From CBDBZL01 sp965213545 (GTDB lineage Bacteria > Pseudomonadota > Alphaproteobacteria > Sphingomonadales > Sphingomonadaceae): a stretch of 64,000 nucleotides of DNA. The stretch is from the NCBI GenBank assembly GCA_965213545.1, contig CBDBZL010000002.1, positions 558,001-622,000 on the forward strand, in the 5' to 3' direction. Positions 16,732 through 25,630 of this stretch are shown here, one piece after another; the first letter of the stretch is position 1; every line of letters starts with the position of its first letter. Both the position numbers and the translations under genes were made by a program. The notes under the pieces were generated by a model that saw nothing but the letters and a program-made list of their open reading frames with translations, had not been told where the DNA came from and did not search any database.

Positions 16732-17627
16732 CCGGCAGCGCCGTCGAGGAAAGATCGCGGCGGATGATCGGCGAGGAGGATAGCGGAGTCGTCGAAGCCA
16801 CCATCACCCGCCGATTTGTCGATGGTCCCCACGGCCAGATCCACTTGCGAGAGGCGGGGCGGGAGAATGGCGCGTCGCGGCCCATCGTGCTGCTCCACAT
16901 GTTCCCGCAATCGAGCCGCAACTTCGAGCCGTTGATGCGCCGGCTCGGCAACCGCCGCCATGTCCTGGCTCCCGACGTGCCCGGCTTCGGCGAGTCCAGC
17001 CCGCCCGGCCTGCCGCTAACGGTGACGCAATATGCCCAAGCGCTCTGGCTTGCGCTCGAAGGCGTGCTGTCCGAGGACGGCCGGGAAATTGACCTGTTCG
17101 CCGTCCATGCCGGCACCAAGCTGGCGGTGAGGATGGCTGCCGAGCGTCCCGACCGCGTCTCGCAGATGGTACTCGCCTCGCCCGCAATCTTCACCCAGGA
17201 AGAACTCGGCCAGCGCAGTCGCACACCGCTGATCCCGCTCGACCGGGAGGGAACGCGCTTTCGCCGCTTCTGGGGCGACCTTGTGGCCTATGCCGATGGC
17301 GCCCTGGGCTATGAGAATCTGGCGGCCTACTTCGCCGAGATGATCCGCGCGAGCGGCAGCCCCGCCTGGTGGCGCGACGCGCTCGACGCGTACAACGCCG
17401 GCTTTGCTCAAGACCTCGCGCAGCTTCGCATGCCGGTGGCTGTGCTCAACCCGGCGGACGACCTGGCAGCGATCAGCCCGCGCGCGATGCGCCACCTCAC
17501 AGATGCGGTGCTGATCGACCGACCCGGCTGGTCGTTCGGGTATCTGAGCAACAACGCACACGAATTGGCGGCGCTTCTCGAAGGCCTTTTTGAAGGCGCC
17601 GAGCCTTCGCTGGGGGGGCAGGCATGA
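16728..17627 (+). CDS. alpha/beta hydrolase with His at the nucleophile position
   Basis: The protein has 299 residues with an alpha/beta hydrolase fold: the oxyanion region IVLLHMFPQSSRNFEPL, then LAPDVPGFGES. At the nucleophile elbow, where GXSXG is expected, the sequence reads FAVHAGTKLAV, so His127 replaces Ser. A subgroup of bacterial alpha/beta hydrolases with an HTG- or HAG-type elbow exists, but the catalytic meaning is unclear. GTG 16728 overlaps the cytochrome stop and follows GAGG; ATG 16764 is the alternative. There is no signal peptide, so it is cytoplasmic. Co-transcription with the cytochrome c gene is likely. Confidence 0.8.
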   Translation: MTGSAVEERSRRMIGEEDSGVVEATITRRFVDGPHGQIHLREAGRENGASRPIVLLHMFPQSSRNFEPLMRRLGNRRHVLAPDVPGFGESSPPGLPLTVTQYAQALWLALEGVLSEDGREIDLFAVHAGTKLAVRMAAERPDRVSQMVLASPAIFTQEELGQRSRTPLIPLDREGTRFRRFWGDLVAYADGALGYENLAAYFAEMIRASGSPAWWRDALDAYNAGFAQDLAQLRMPVAVLNPADDLAAISPRAMRHLTDAVLIDRPGWSFGYLSNNAHELAALLEGLFEGAEPSLGGQA

Positions 17628-17757
17628 GCTGATTCGGTCAAGTGACCTTTAACAGCCCTGCCCCGAAGTCATCGCGCAGGCCGGTGCCGGCCGCTTTGGG
17701 TCGACATGGCAGCGGCAGAGGCGGCAGCGCCTTACTCGGCAGCTCTGCAGCGCCGCT

Positions 17758-18669
17758 TCAGTCGAGTGAAAGCAAGCATTCGGCGAGCCTGTCGGGATGG
17801 GTCAACATGCCGTCGCGCGCAACGTCGAGCTCGATGAACTGCCAGCCGGGCGCGCGCGCCGGCCCCACCATCGCTTCCGAGCTGGGCGAGTAGACCTGGC
17901 CGACCGCATGGATGAGCGTGCGTGGGTGCGCGGCCCAGCCGCCGTTCACCAGCTGCAGCGGCTCGGTCCACTGGCGCATGGGGTGCCAGGTGAGCCGGCG
18001 CCGCAGCAGCGCGATGAGCTCTTGCGCGTCTTCGGGAACCAGCATCTTGGCTTCGTAATGATCCCAGAAGATCATCTTGTAGCCATCGATAAACGCGGTC
18101 ATCCGCTCCTTCCACCAGTCGGGCCAATCCCCGGTCGCGGGGTCGCGATTGATTGCGGCGGGCCGTTCCCTGGTGGGAATGAGCGCGTCGAAAAAGACGA
18201 TACGCCGGGTACGCTCGGGGATCCGGTCGGCAACCCCGGTAATGGTGGTGCCGGCAAAGGAGTGGCCCACGAGGATAACGTCGTCGAGCTCCTTCCATTC
18301 GATCGCGTGGATCACATCGTCGATATGGGTAGAAAGTCCAGTCTCGGGCTCGATCAGGTGATAGCGTTCGCCACAGCCGGTGGCGGTGGGGGCGATGACC
18401 CGGTGCCCGGCGGCGCGCAACCGCTGCGCCACCCAGTGCCAGCACCAGCCGCCATGCCAGGTGCCATGAACCAGCACGTAGGTCTTGCGCGCCTGATTGA
18501 GCGCAGGAGCGCCGGCCGTGTCGGAGGCGGCGTCGCGGGTGTCGGCCGCCAGCAATCCCGGAGCAAGAAGACCCGAACCCAGCACGCTCGCCGCCCCCGC
18601 GCCAAACAGCGCCCCACGCCGAGTGACCGCCTGTCGACCATTTCGCTCGCGAACGGAAAGCTGCTTCAT
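17758..18669 (-). CDS. Tat-exported alpha/beta hydrolase (esterase-like)
   Basis: The protein has 303 residues. A twin-arginine signal (TRRGALFGAGAASVLGSG, residues 16-33) precedes the catalytic domain. VLVHGTWHGGWCWHWV is the oxyanion-hole region and VGHSFAG contains nucleophile Ser137. The order of motifs resembles MenH/polyneuridine-aldehyde-esterase-like hydrolases. The predicted place of action is the periplasm. ATG 18669 is used; a TTG two codons upstream is also open. It is the last gene of the operon headed by the receptor at 23912, after a 124-base gap. The substrate is unknown, and an ester or lactone taken up by the receptor is a reasonable guess. Confidence 0.82.
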   Translation of the reverse strand: MKQLSVRERNGRQAVTRRGALFGAGAASVLGSGLLAPGLLAADTRDAASDTAGAPALNQARKTYVLVHGTWHGGWCWHWVAQRLRAAGHRVIAPTATGCGERYHLIEPETGLSTHIDDVIHAIEWKELDDVILVGHSFAGTTITGVADRIPERTRRIVFFDALIPTRERPAAINRDPATGDWPDWWKERMTAFIDGYKMIFWDHYEAKMLVPEDAQELIALLRRRLTWHPMRQWTEPLQLVNGGWAAHPRTLIHAVGQVYSPSSEAMVGPARAPGWQFIELDVARDGMLTHPDRLAECLLSLD

Positions 18670-18793
18670 GATCAAACCCGTAAACGGGTTTCATGCAGGT
18701 CGACAAGAAGTTGAAATCTTCTTCAACCGGCGAATAGGCGCGTAGTTCTTAACTCAAAGACTGGAACTCGGTTTGCTACGGCGGTCGATCAGT

Positions 18794-19780
18794 TCACTCC
18801 TGCACGATCTCGATCGGAAAGCCGTCCGGGTCTGCCAGGATAAGCGAGGCCGCCTCGCCTATCCCCGGAATGTGGCGCGTCTGGATCGGTTGAAGCTCGG
18901 TGATGCCGGCCCCGCGCGCGCGGTCTGCCACCGCCGCCAAGTCGCGGGTGAGAAAGCTCCACATGACGATGCCGCGGTGGGGCGGGCCGAAACCGGCGGC
19001 CGGGCTTGGCCGCGTCGCCTCGCCATGGTCCATCAGCACAAGGTAGCCGGTCCGGCTGCCGGGCGCGAAGCCCTGAATGAACCGCTCCTTGGTCCCCTGC
19101 GGCATGAGCAGCGCGGAGCGCTCGCCCACCTCGAACACCGTGTCGCGGCGGATCTCGTAGCCGAGCACGTCGCGAAAGAAGGCGACGACCGCATCGGCCT
19201 TGTTCAGGCAGCGCGCGGAATAGGACGGGCCACCAACCCCGGTCGCAGGGTCGATGGGTCCGGTCGGAATGAAGATGTCGGGCCGGATCACGCCCATCAG
19301 GAACGCAGAGTCCGGTGCCTTGTAGACGATCTCGGCCGAGATATAGGTCTCCCCCGCCGGCGTGGAGAAGCTCATCTCCTTGATCCCGATGGTGGATTCA
19401 ACATTGATAGCACGCATCCGCTGCTCATGCGCGGCAAGGTCGCGCATCGGAAAGCTGAGTGTCGCCCCGCCAAGATAGAGACCCAGATATTGGGGTCGCA
19501 CGCTGTCCACCTGCTCGGCGATGGAGCACACGCGCACCTGAATATTGGCGCCCTCGCCGTGTTTGGTGAAACAGTTTATTGCCACGGTTTGGCCGGACGC
19601 GAACCCAAGATAGGTCTTGACCGCCTCCTCCGCCTTCACCCAGCCCGTCCCGGCAAGATCGTAACCTTCGACGAGGATGCGCTCGAGCCGGTCGGGCTCG
19701 GCGGTCACATAAGTGACGGTGTGCAGCGGCCCGACAAGCGCGTCCTGCGGGCTGCTGGTCGGCACGAAAATATCCTGCAT
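18794..19780 (-). CDS. two-module VOC (glyoxalase/dioxygenase-like) protein
   Basis: The protein has 328 residues with two VOC modules. The first begins LHTVTYVTAEPDRLERILVEG; the second contains FFRDVLGYEI and ends SLILADPDGFPIEIVQE. A double-module layout is shared by extradiol dioxygenases and some glyoxalases, but a full His-His-Glu metal set cannot be confirmed by eye. ATG 19780 follows AAGGAG at seven bases, which makes the start secure. It lacks a signal peptide. The neighbours are a DUF1330 protein and a hydrolase, which suggests a catabolic step on an aromatic or other ring compound. Confidence 0.8.
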   Translation of the reverse strand: MQDIFVPTSSPQDALVGPLHTVTYVTAEPDRLERILVEGYDLAGTGWVKAEEAVKTYLGFASGQTVAINCFTKHGEGANIQVRVCSIAEQVDSVRPQYLGLYLGGATLSFPMRDLAAHEQRMRAINVESTIGIKEMSFSTPAGETYISAEIVYKAPDSAFLMGVIRPDIFIPTGPIDPATGVGGPSYSARCLNKADAVVAFFRDVLGYEIRRDTVFEVGERSALLMPQGTKERFIQGFAPGSRTGYLVLMDHGEATRPSPAAGFGPPHRGIVMWSFLTRDLAAVADRARGAGITELQPIQTRHIPGIGEAASLILADPDGFPIEIVQE

Positions 19781-19811
19781 GGTCGGCTCCTTAACATATG
19801 TCTCCGGGGGA

Positions 19812-20105
19812 TCAGGGGGCTTCGACAAGCAGAACCTGGCAATCGGCTAGCCCATCGCGCAGCTTCTTGACCTCGGCATATTCCGCGGAATTCCAAAACC
19901 TTTGCGCTGCAGCCTTGTCGGGCCAGCGGGAGAGCGCGACCGAGCTGTAACCCTCAAGCGTTCCCTCGAGCAGTTCGGCGCCCGGCGCGACCACCAGATA
20001 CTCCCCGCCATGCTTGGCCACCAGTGCAGGCACCGCCTTGCCGTAGCCGGCGATGAACGCGTCGCGCTGGTGAATCTTGCAGGCGATGATCATGAAAGCG
20101 GGCAT
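19812..20105 (-). CDS. DUF1330 family protein
   Basis: The protein has 97 residues and a dimeric alpha-beta barrel (ferredoxin-like) pattern. It shows the DUF1330 signatures GYGKAVPALVAKHGGEYLV and SVALSRWPDKAAAQRFWNSAEY. Proteins of this family are small and cytoplasmic, and their activity is not established. They often sit in catabolic operons, where they may act on unstable intermediates. ATG 20105 follows AAGGAG. It is 25 bases after the MFS gene and 31 bases before the VOC gene, so co-transcription is very likely. Confidence 0.85.
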   Translation of the reverse strand: MPAFMIIACKIHQRDAFIAGYGKAVPALVAKHGGEYLVVAPGAELLEGTLEGYSSVALSRWPDKAAAQRFWNSAEYAEVKKLRDGLADCQVLLVEAP

Positions 20106-20130
20106 CGGGTGCTCCTTCGATGGGTTAAGA

Positions 20131-21495
20131 TCAGGTCGCGACTTGCGCCGGTCTGCCCACATGGTCGAGCTGACGGACATAGGCGCGCAGGATAGCTGGA
20201 ATCAGCAAGGATGGGATGAGCGCAAAGATGGCGCAGGTGGTGGCATAGGCGAGCCGCAGATCGGCCTCGCCGAACACGTGCGTTGAAAGGTAGCCGACCG
20301 TTGGCGGACCGAGGAACAGGCCCGTCATGCTGATCGACATGTAGTACAGCGCAACGATCTGCCCGCGAATTTGCGAGGGGGTGATGGCGAGCAGTGCCGC
20401 CACCGCCATCGCTGAAATGACGCCGATACCCGCGGTGTTGAAGAACAGCAGGACGAAGGCGAGCTCGGGGGTGGGCATGAACATCGGCAGGATGGCGGTC
20501 GGCACCATGACCACAAAGCCGATCACCAGCAGTCTGATGGGCGCATCCTTGCGCCCCGCCTGGGCCCAGCGATCGGACAGCACGCCGCTGCCGAAAACCG
20601 TGGCGGGGCCCGCGGTAAGCAGCACGATGGCATTGACGAGCGCATATTTCTCGGGCGGCCAGCCCCAGGTCCGCTCGAACACCGGGGCCAGGAAACCCTG
20701 GCTGTAAGCGATGATCGCCATCACCCAGGCAAGCGAGAAGAACCCGCCGTAAGCGCCGCGATTGCGCCAGACGTAGCGCACCGCATCGCCAACCGTGTTA
20801 CCTTCAACCTCCTGTCCCGCAGGCTCGTTCAGTTGCCGCGGCGGCTCGCGAAGCAGGATGAAGGCGCCGGCCAGCAGGAGACCCGGCGTGCCGACCGCCA
20901 GAAAGGTCAGCTGCCAGGGCAACAGCGTGCCGACCAGCGGCAGAGTGATCGTCTCGTTGGTCTTGGCCCAGGTCAGGACAGCGCTGCCGATCAGCGAGGC
21001 AATGCCGGCGCCGATCGAGAGCGAAGCGACATAGACCGCCACCGGCTTGCCGCGACGTTCGGGCGGGAAGCTGTCGCTGATCATCGACATGGCCGCCGGG
21101 CTCAAGGTCGCCTCTCCCGCACCCACCGCCATGCGGGCTAGGAACAGATGCCCAAAGCTCCTGGCGAACCCCGAGATGGCGGTGGCGAGCGACCACATGA
21201 AGATGCCGCCAGCGACGATCCAGGTCCTGCGCCGGCGATCGACCAGCCAGCCGAGCGGCAGGCCGGCAACCGCATAGAAGATCGCAAAGGCCGGTCCCAG
21301 CACCCAGCCGATCTGCTCGTCGGTAAGGCCAAGATCCGCCTTGATAGGCTCGATCAGCAGGCCAAGAATATAGCGGTCGATGAAACTGAAGACATAAGCG
21401 ATGGTCAACATCGCGACGAGGAACCAGCCGGTTCTGGCGGGCGGGTATGAGGTTGCCCCCAAGGCAGATGGGGCAGCGGGCGGGACGGAGGACAT
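20131..21495 (-). CDS. MFS transporter
   Basis: The protein has 454 residues and twelve predicted membrane helices. The MFS loop 2-3 motif appears as GLPLGWLVDRRRRTW, and GEATLSPAAMSMISDSFPPERRGK is typical of the Spns/organic-anion-like subfamily common in sphingomonads. FSFIDRYILGLLIEPIKADLGLTDEQIG in helix 1 also fits that subfamily. It should move the compound imported by the nearby outer-membrane receptor, or a product, across the inner membrane. The gap to the receptor gene is 122 bases. The direction of transport cannot be read from the sequence. Confidence 0.88.
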   Translation of the reverse strand: MSSVPPAAPSALGATSYPPARTGWFLVAMLTIAYVFSFIDRYILGLLIEPIKADLGLTDEQIGWVLGPAFAIFYAVAGLPLGWLVDRRRRTWIVAGGIFMWSLATAISGFARSFGHLFLARMAVGAGEATLSPAAMSMISDSFPPERRGKPVAVYVASLSIGAGIASLIGSAVLTWAKTNETITLPLVGTLLPWQLTFLAVGTPGLLLAGAFILLREPPRQLNEPAGQEVEGNTVGDAVRYVWRNRGAYGGFFSLAWVMAIIAYSQGFLAPVFERTWGWPPEKYALVNAIVLLTAGPATVFGSGVLSDRWAQAGRKDAPIRLLVIGFVVMVPTAILPMFMPTPELAFVLLFFNTAGIGVISAMAVAALLAITPSQIRGQIVALYYMSISMTGLFLGPPTVGYLSTHVFGEADLRLAYATTCAIFALIPSLLIPAILRAYVRQLDHVGRPAQVAT

Positions 21496-21617
21496 GGCCT
21501 GGAGCGGATCGCCGCGCGGCTAGCGAGAAGCGCGCATGGCGCAGCTTGGCTGGCGGCGGTGGTCGAATCGCCTTTTCGTCGAGCTATGAGGACGGTGATC
21601 GCCGCCGTGCGTGCGCA

Positions 21618-23912
21618 TCAGTAGCGGTATTGCACCGTGGCGTACCACGTCTGCGGCGCTCCGTATGTTCGCGAGCCCCCACCATCGGCCGAAGCGCGCA
21701 GCTGATAGACCTGGTCGGTAAGGTTGCGCACCCCGATCGCGAATTTCCAGTCTTCCCCCAAAGTATCGTAGTCGATCTGCGCACCGATCAATGTGTAACC
21801 ATCCTCGTAAGCAAAGGGATTGTTCACCGTCGATGAGAAGAACTCGCCCTGCACCGTCACATTGGCCGCAAGGTTTATCTGCCCGAGATCGCCGGGAAGC
21901 GGCAGTTCATACTGGGCGCTGAAGAAGCCTGTAAAGGGCGAAACATATTTGAGATCGTTCTCAACCCGGCCGGGAACGCGCGAGGGGGCGATCGTCTCGG
22001 GCATGTCGGTCGGCGTCTCGGTATCAGTAATGCCGATCACCGCCTGGAGCGTGAGGGGATCCACCGGTCTGGCGGTGACCTCCAGCTCGATGCCCCTGAT
22101 CTGGGCGTCGAAAGTGCGCGCTTCCAGGAACCCGCTGCCCGAAGTGAATTGCGTCGTCGGCAGTTCGTCGTAGTCGGCCTGGAACGCGGTGGCATTCACG
22201 AATAGCCGCTCGTCCAGCAGCGATGAACGCAGGCCGATCTCGTAGGAACTGACCACCGTCTCGCTGATCGGCACCACCGCGTTGGCGGCGGTGAGCTGGA
22301 AACCCTGAAATGCGCCCGCCTGGAAACCCTGCGCATAGCTTGCATAGACCGAGATATCGTTGGTCAGATCGGCATCGATGATGAAGCGCGGCGTGAAGCG
22401 GTCGAAATTCGCCTCCGCTTCGAGCGGGCCGAAAGGAGGGAAGAAGGCCCCGAAGAACAGCGGCAGGCCGAAGGCGCCGTATTGCTCGACGGTGAGCGTC
22501 TTCTCGTCGGTCGTGTAGCGCAGCCCCGCAGTCAGCTCCAGCCAATCGAGCGGCCGGTAGGAGACCTCGCCGAAGACAGCGAAGCTCCTTGTGCGCTGGT
22601 CCTGGTCCTGCGCCGTGGCGCTCGGATTGGCTACGTTCGCCGGATCGGTGTAGCGCCCGAGCACGGAGGTCGCTACATTGTCTTCCTGAAGCAGGAAAAT
22701 ACCGCCGATCCAGGAGAACGGCCCCTCGTTGGTCGATGCTGCCTTCAGTTCGAGCGTATAGGCATCGTGCTCCCAGTCGCGCACAAAATCGAACGCGTTG
22801 CCGGACCGGGTGAATGCGGCCCCGTTGAACGTGCCGCGACTGGGCCCGCCATCGGTGTCAAAGGCGTTCTCCTGCCTGAACCCGCGGTAACCGAAGATCG
22901 CCTCTATGTTTACCGTGTCCAGCTCGTATTCGGCCTGCACCGTGCCGCCATAGCCGGTGAAGCTGGCGTTGCCGAACAGCGTCGGGGCTGCCAGATACGG
23001 ATCGCCGATCAGGTCCGGGCTGTCGATGAACTCGCCGTCCCGGAAATTGGCGTCGACCGAAGTGTTGAGCGCAGGCGTGGCGGTGAACGGGCCCGCATCC
23101 TCATCCGTATAATCGGTCGAAGCGAACACCGAAAGCCGCTCGCTGGGTTGCCACAGTGCTGAGAAACGAAAGGTTCGCCGGTCGGTGGCGTTGTAGCGGC
23201 TTGGCCGCGACCCGTTGCCGCCGGCGAACGCATCCCTGATGAACCCATCGTCGGAGCGCGATACGAAGTCGAGCTTGACCGCGGTCTGCTCGTCGAGCGG
23301 CACCGAGAACGAGCCGGCGAAATCGAGCTTGTCGAACGATCCGATGGTGGCCCGCGCGATCCCCCTCGGCGCATCAAGATCGGGCCGGCGCGTCCGCAGC
23401 TTGATCGCTCCGCCGGTGGCATTGCGGCCATAAAGCGTGCCCTGGGGACCGCGCAGAACCTCCACGCTTTCCAGATCGATGAGGTCGAACACCGCGCCCG
23501 GCGCTTTGAGATAAGGAACATCATCCAGATAGACGGTGATCGGCTGCTCGGAGGGTGGGTTGGTATCGTCCTGCCCTGCGCCGCGAAGGAAGATGATCGC
23601 GGTGGAGCTGGCGGTGATGAACGAGACGTTGAGGTTGGGGACCTGGACGCTGAGGTCCAGCACCGTCTCGACCTGTTGGTCGAACAGGTCCTCGGCGGTG
23701 AAGGCGGAGACCGCAACCGGCGCATCCTGCAGCGTTTCCTCCCGCCGACGCGCGGTGACGATTATCGCATTGCCGATATTCTCGGCCTGAGCCCGCTCCG
23801 CCCGTTCGTCCTGCACTGGCGTCGACTGGGCAGCTGCCTCCGCTGGCATCCCCATGGCCGTCAGAAACGCGACGAACGCACCGCCCGATGCCAGTGATAA
23901 TGTGTCCCGCAC
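21618..23912 (-). CDS. TonB-dependent outer-membrane receptor
   Basis: The protein has 764 residues. A signal peptide with MPAEAAAQ precedes the TonB-box region IIVTARRREETLQDAPVAV. The plug holds VEVLRGPQGTLYGRNATGGAI, and the barrel ends YATVQYRY with a terminal aromatic residue. The start is GTG 23912, supported by GGAGGG eight bases before it and by the signal peptide. It is the first gene of a five-gene minus-strand operon and diverges from a LysR regulator 120 bases away, which is the usual LysR arrangement for control of the neighbouring operon. Confidence 0.9.
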   Translation of the reverse strand: MRDTLSLASGGAFVAFLTAMGMPAEAAAQSTPVQDERAERAQAENIGNAIIVTARRREETLQDAPVAVSAFTAEDLFDQQVETVLDLSVQVPNLNVSFITASSTAIIFLRGAGQDDTNPPSEQPITVYLDDVPYLKAPGAVFDLIDLESVEVLRGPQGTLYGRNATGGAIKLRTRRPDLDAPRGIARATIGSFDKLDFAGSFSVPLDEQTAVKLDFVSRSDDGFIRDAFAGGNGSRPSRYNATDRRTFRFSALWQPSERLSVFASTDYTDEDAGPFTATPALNTSVDANFRDGEFIDSPDLIGDPYLAAPTLFGNASFTGYGGTVQAEYELDTVNIEAIFGYRGFRQENAFDTDGGPSRGTFNGAAFTRSGNAFDFVRDWEHDAYTLELKAASTNEGPFSWIGGIFLLQEDNVATSVLGRYTDPANVANPSATAQDQDQRTRSFAVFGEVSYRPLDWLELTAGLRYTTDEKTLTVEQYGAFGLPLFFGAFFPPFGPLEAEANFDRFTPRFIIDADLTNDISVYASYAQGFQAGAFQGFQLTAANAVVPISETVVSSYEIGLRSSLLDERLFVNATAFQADYDELPTTQFTSGSGFLEARTFDAQIRGIELEVTARPVDPLTLQAVIGITDTETPTDMPETIAPSRVPGRVENDLKYVSPFTGFFSAQYELPLPGDLGQINLAANVTVQGEFFSSTVNNPFAYEDGYTLIGAQIDYDTLGEDWKFAIGVRNLTDQVYQLRASADGGGSRTYGAPQTWYATVQYRY

Positions 23913-24032
23913 GCCCGCTTCCCTCCCGGATTATCGGAAATGTCTATGCACCGGCACAAGTGACAAAGACTATCGGATTGTGCAGAACCCGGCGTTCGGA
24001 ATTTCCGTACGGACGGAGCTATTGGTGGGGTC

Positions 24033-24950
24033 ATGGACAGGTATAAATGCATCGAGGCCTTCGTTCAGATCGTCGAGACCGGCGGTATTTCGAACGCGGC
24101 AAAATCCCTCAACGTGTCGAAATCCACGATATCGGAACGCTTGGCGCAACTCGAACATCATGTCGGCGAACAGCTGGTCGTGCGCTCGCCCCGACGCGTG
24201 GCGCTCTCTTCGGCGGGCAAGCGGGCCTATCCGACCTACCGCGACATGGTCCTCAGCATGCGCAATCTGGCCGAGATCGCCGGCGAATATAGTTCGGTTC
24301 GCTCCGGCGTGATCCGCATTGCCAGCACGACTGATATCGGCGCTGTCGAACTGGCCAGGCTGGCCGGCGAGTTCTGCCGCGATCACCCCGATATCGAGCT
24401 GCAGCTCTCGGTCGGCAACGACCTGACCGATCCGCTGGACCTGGGCTATGATCTGGCGGTGCATTTCCGGCGAATGCGCAACGAACATCTCAAATCCGAG
24501 AACATCGCGAGCATAGAATGCGCCCTGTACGCCTCACCCGAATATCTGCGCCGACATGGCGAGCCCCAAGCCCCCGCAGACCTCAAGCATCATGCCTGCC
24601 TTGGGTATTCCTACCAGAAGTCGGTGTTCGACTGGACGCCCAGTCTGTGGGCGTTCGAGCATCGTGGCGAGCGTTCGTCCGTTCGCGTCAACCTGAAATC
24701 CCGCAGCAATAGCGGACTGGCCTTGTCGCAGATGGCGGCAGAGGGGTTGGGCATCGTCGTCCTGCCCAAGTTACGCGCGCAGAACCTTGTCGAAGCGGGC
24801 AAGCTTGCCCCCGTCCTGACGGAATTTGCTGCGCCCACCCTGACCCTGTTCGCTATTTATCCTCGAACCAATATCCGCAACATAAAGCTGCAATCCTTCG
24901 TCCGGCACCTGCGCGAAGGATTTTCGAAGATGAACAAGCAATCGGAATAG
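24033..24950 (+). CDS. LysR family transcriptional regulator
   Basis: The protein has 305 residues. The N-terminal winged helix reads FVQIVETGGISNAAKSLNVS followed by STISERLAQLE. The periplasmic-binding-like effector domain covers residues 90-295. The helix layout and motifs such as DPLDLGYDLAVHF fit the CrgA/PA2220-like group of LysR proteins. It is divergent from the receptor operon, and the 120-base shared region should hold its operator. The inducer is probably a compound handled by that operon. ATG 24033 follows GGTGGGG. Confidence 0.9.
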   Translation: MDRYKCIEAFVQIVETGGISNAAKSLNVSKSTISERLAQLEHHVGEQLVVRSPRRVALSSAGKRAYPTYRDMVLSMRNLAEIAGEYSSVRSGVIRIASTTDIGAVELARLAGEFCRDHPDIELQLSVGNDLTDPLDLGYDLAVHFRRMRNEHLKSENIASIECALYASPEYLRRHGEPQAPADLKHHACLGYSYQKSVFDWTPSLWAFEHRGERSSVRVNLKSRSNSGLALSQMAAEGLGIVVLPKLRAQNLVEAGKLAPVLTEFAAPTLTLFAIYPRTNIRNIKLQSFVRHLREGFSKMNKQSE

Positions 24951-24957
24951 AAGCCGG

Positions 24958-25049
24958 TGGCGGAGCGGGTGGGATTCGAACCCACGATACGGTTTTGCCG
25001 TATACACACTTTCCAGGCGTGCGCCTTCGACCACTCGGCCACCGCTCCG
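24958..25049 (-). tRNA. tRNA-Ser(GGA)
   Basis: On the minus strand the transcript begins CGGAGCGGTGGCCGAG and ends with CCGCTCCG plus an encoded CCA (24958-24960). The anticodon loop CTGGAAA gives GGA, for serine codons UCC and UCU. A long variable arm (TATACGGCAAAACCGTA) fits a class II serine tRNA. The T arm GGTTCGAATCC is standard. Confidence 0.95.
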
Positions 25050-25193
25050 CAATCCGTGCCCGGAAGGCCGCGGGCGATAGCGACGCGGGGCGTCGGTGGC
25101 AAGGCAATCGGGCTCGCCAGTGGCGCCGCTAGTAGAGCCATACGTGCCGACCGGCCTTGCCGCCCGCTGGCGCGCGGCCTACCTCGTGCCTCG

Positions 25194-25598
25194 ATGTCGC
25201 GCATGATCGGCCATCCCCCCGGCCCCGCCGAGTTCGAGGCGATGGCGCGCGCCGCGATCGCCCGCCTGCCGCGCCAGTTCGGCGACCACCTGGCAAATGT
25301 CTTGCTGCTGGTGGAGGATTTTGCCGACGAGGCTCTGCTGGCTGACCTCGGTATCGAGGATCCGTTCGAGCTCACCGGGGTCTATGAGGGCCTGCCGATC
25401 GGCGCCAAGAGCATCGAGCATTCGGGTCAGATGCCCGACCGCATCCGCCTGTTCCGCCGCCCGATCCTGGAGGAATGGGCGGCACGCGGCAACGAGACAC
25501 TGGAGCATCTGGTGGCGCATGTGACGATCCACGAGATCGGCCATCATTTCGGCCTGTCGGACGAGGACATGCACGCGCTGGAGGAGCAGGCAGGCTAG
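25194..25598 (+). CDS. zincin-like metallopeptidase family protein
   Basis: The protein has 134 residues and matches the small metallopeptidase family PF06262 (zincin_1). The zinc site is HVTIHEIGHHFGLSDEDM near the C-terminus, an HEXXHXXXXSD pattern. The preceding strand FRRPILEEWA is also typical. ATG 25194 is used; ATG 25203 is possible. The substrate is unknown in this family. It lies between the tRNA and the cyclophilin gene, on the opposite strand from the tRNA. Confidence 0.85.
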   Translation: MSRMIGHPPGPAEFEAMARAAIARLPRQFGDHLANVLLLVEDFADEALLADLGIEDPFELTGVYEGLPIGAKSIEHSGQMPDRIRLFRRPILEEWAARGNETLEHLVAHVTIHEIGHHFGLSDEDMHALEEQAG

Positions 25599-25630
25599 GG
25601 ACTATCCCGACGGGCGCGGCGGTGGCATCA

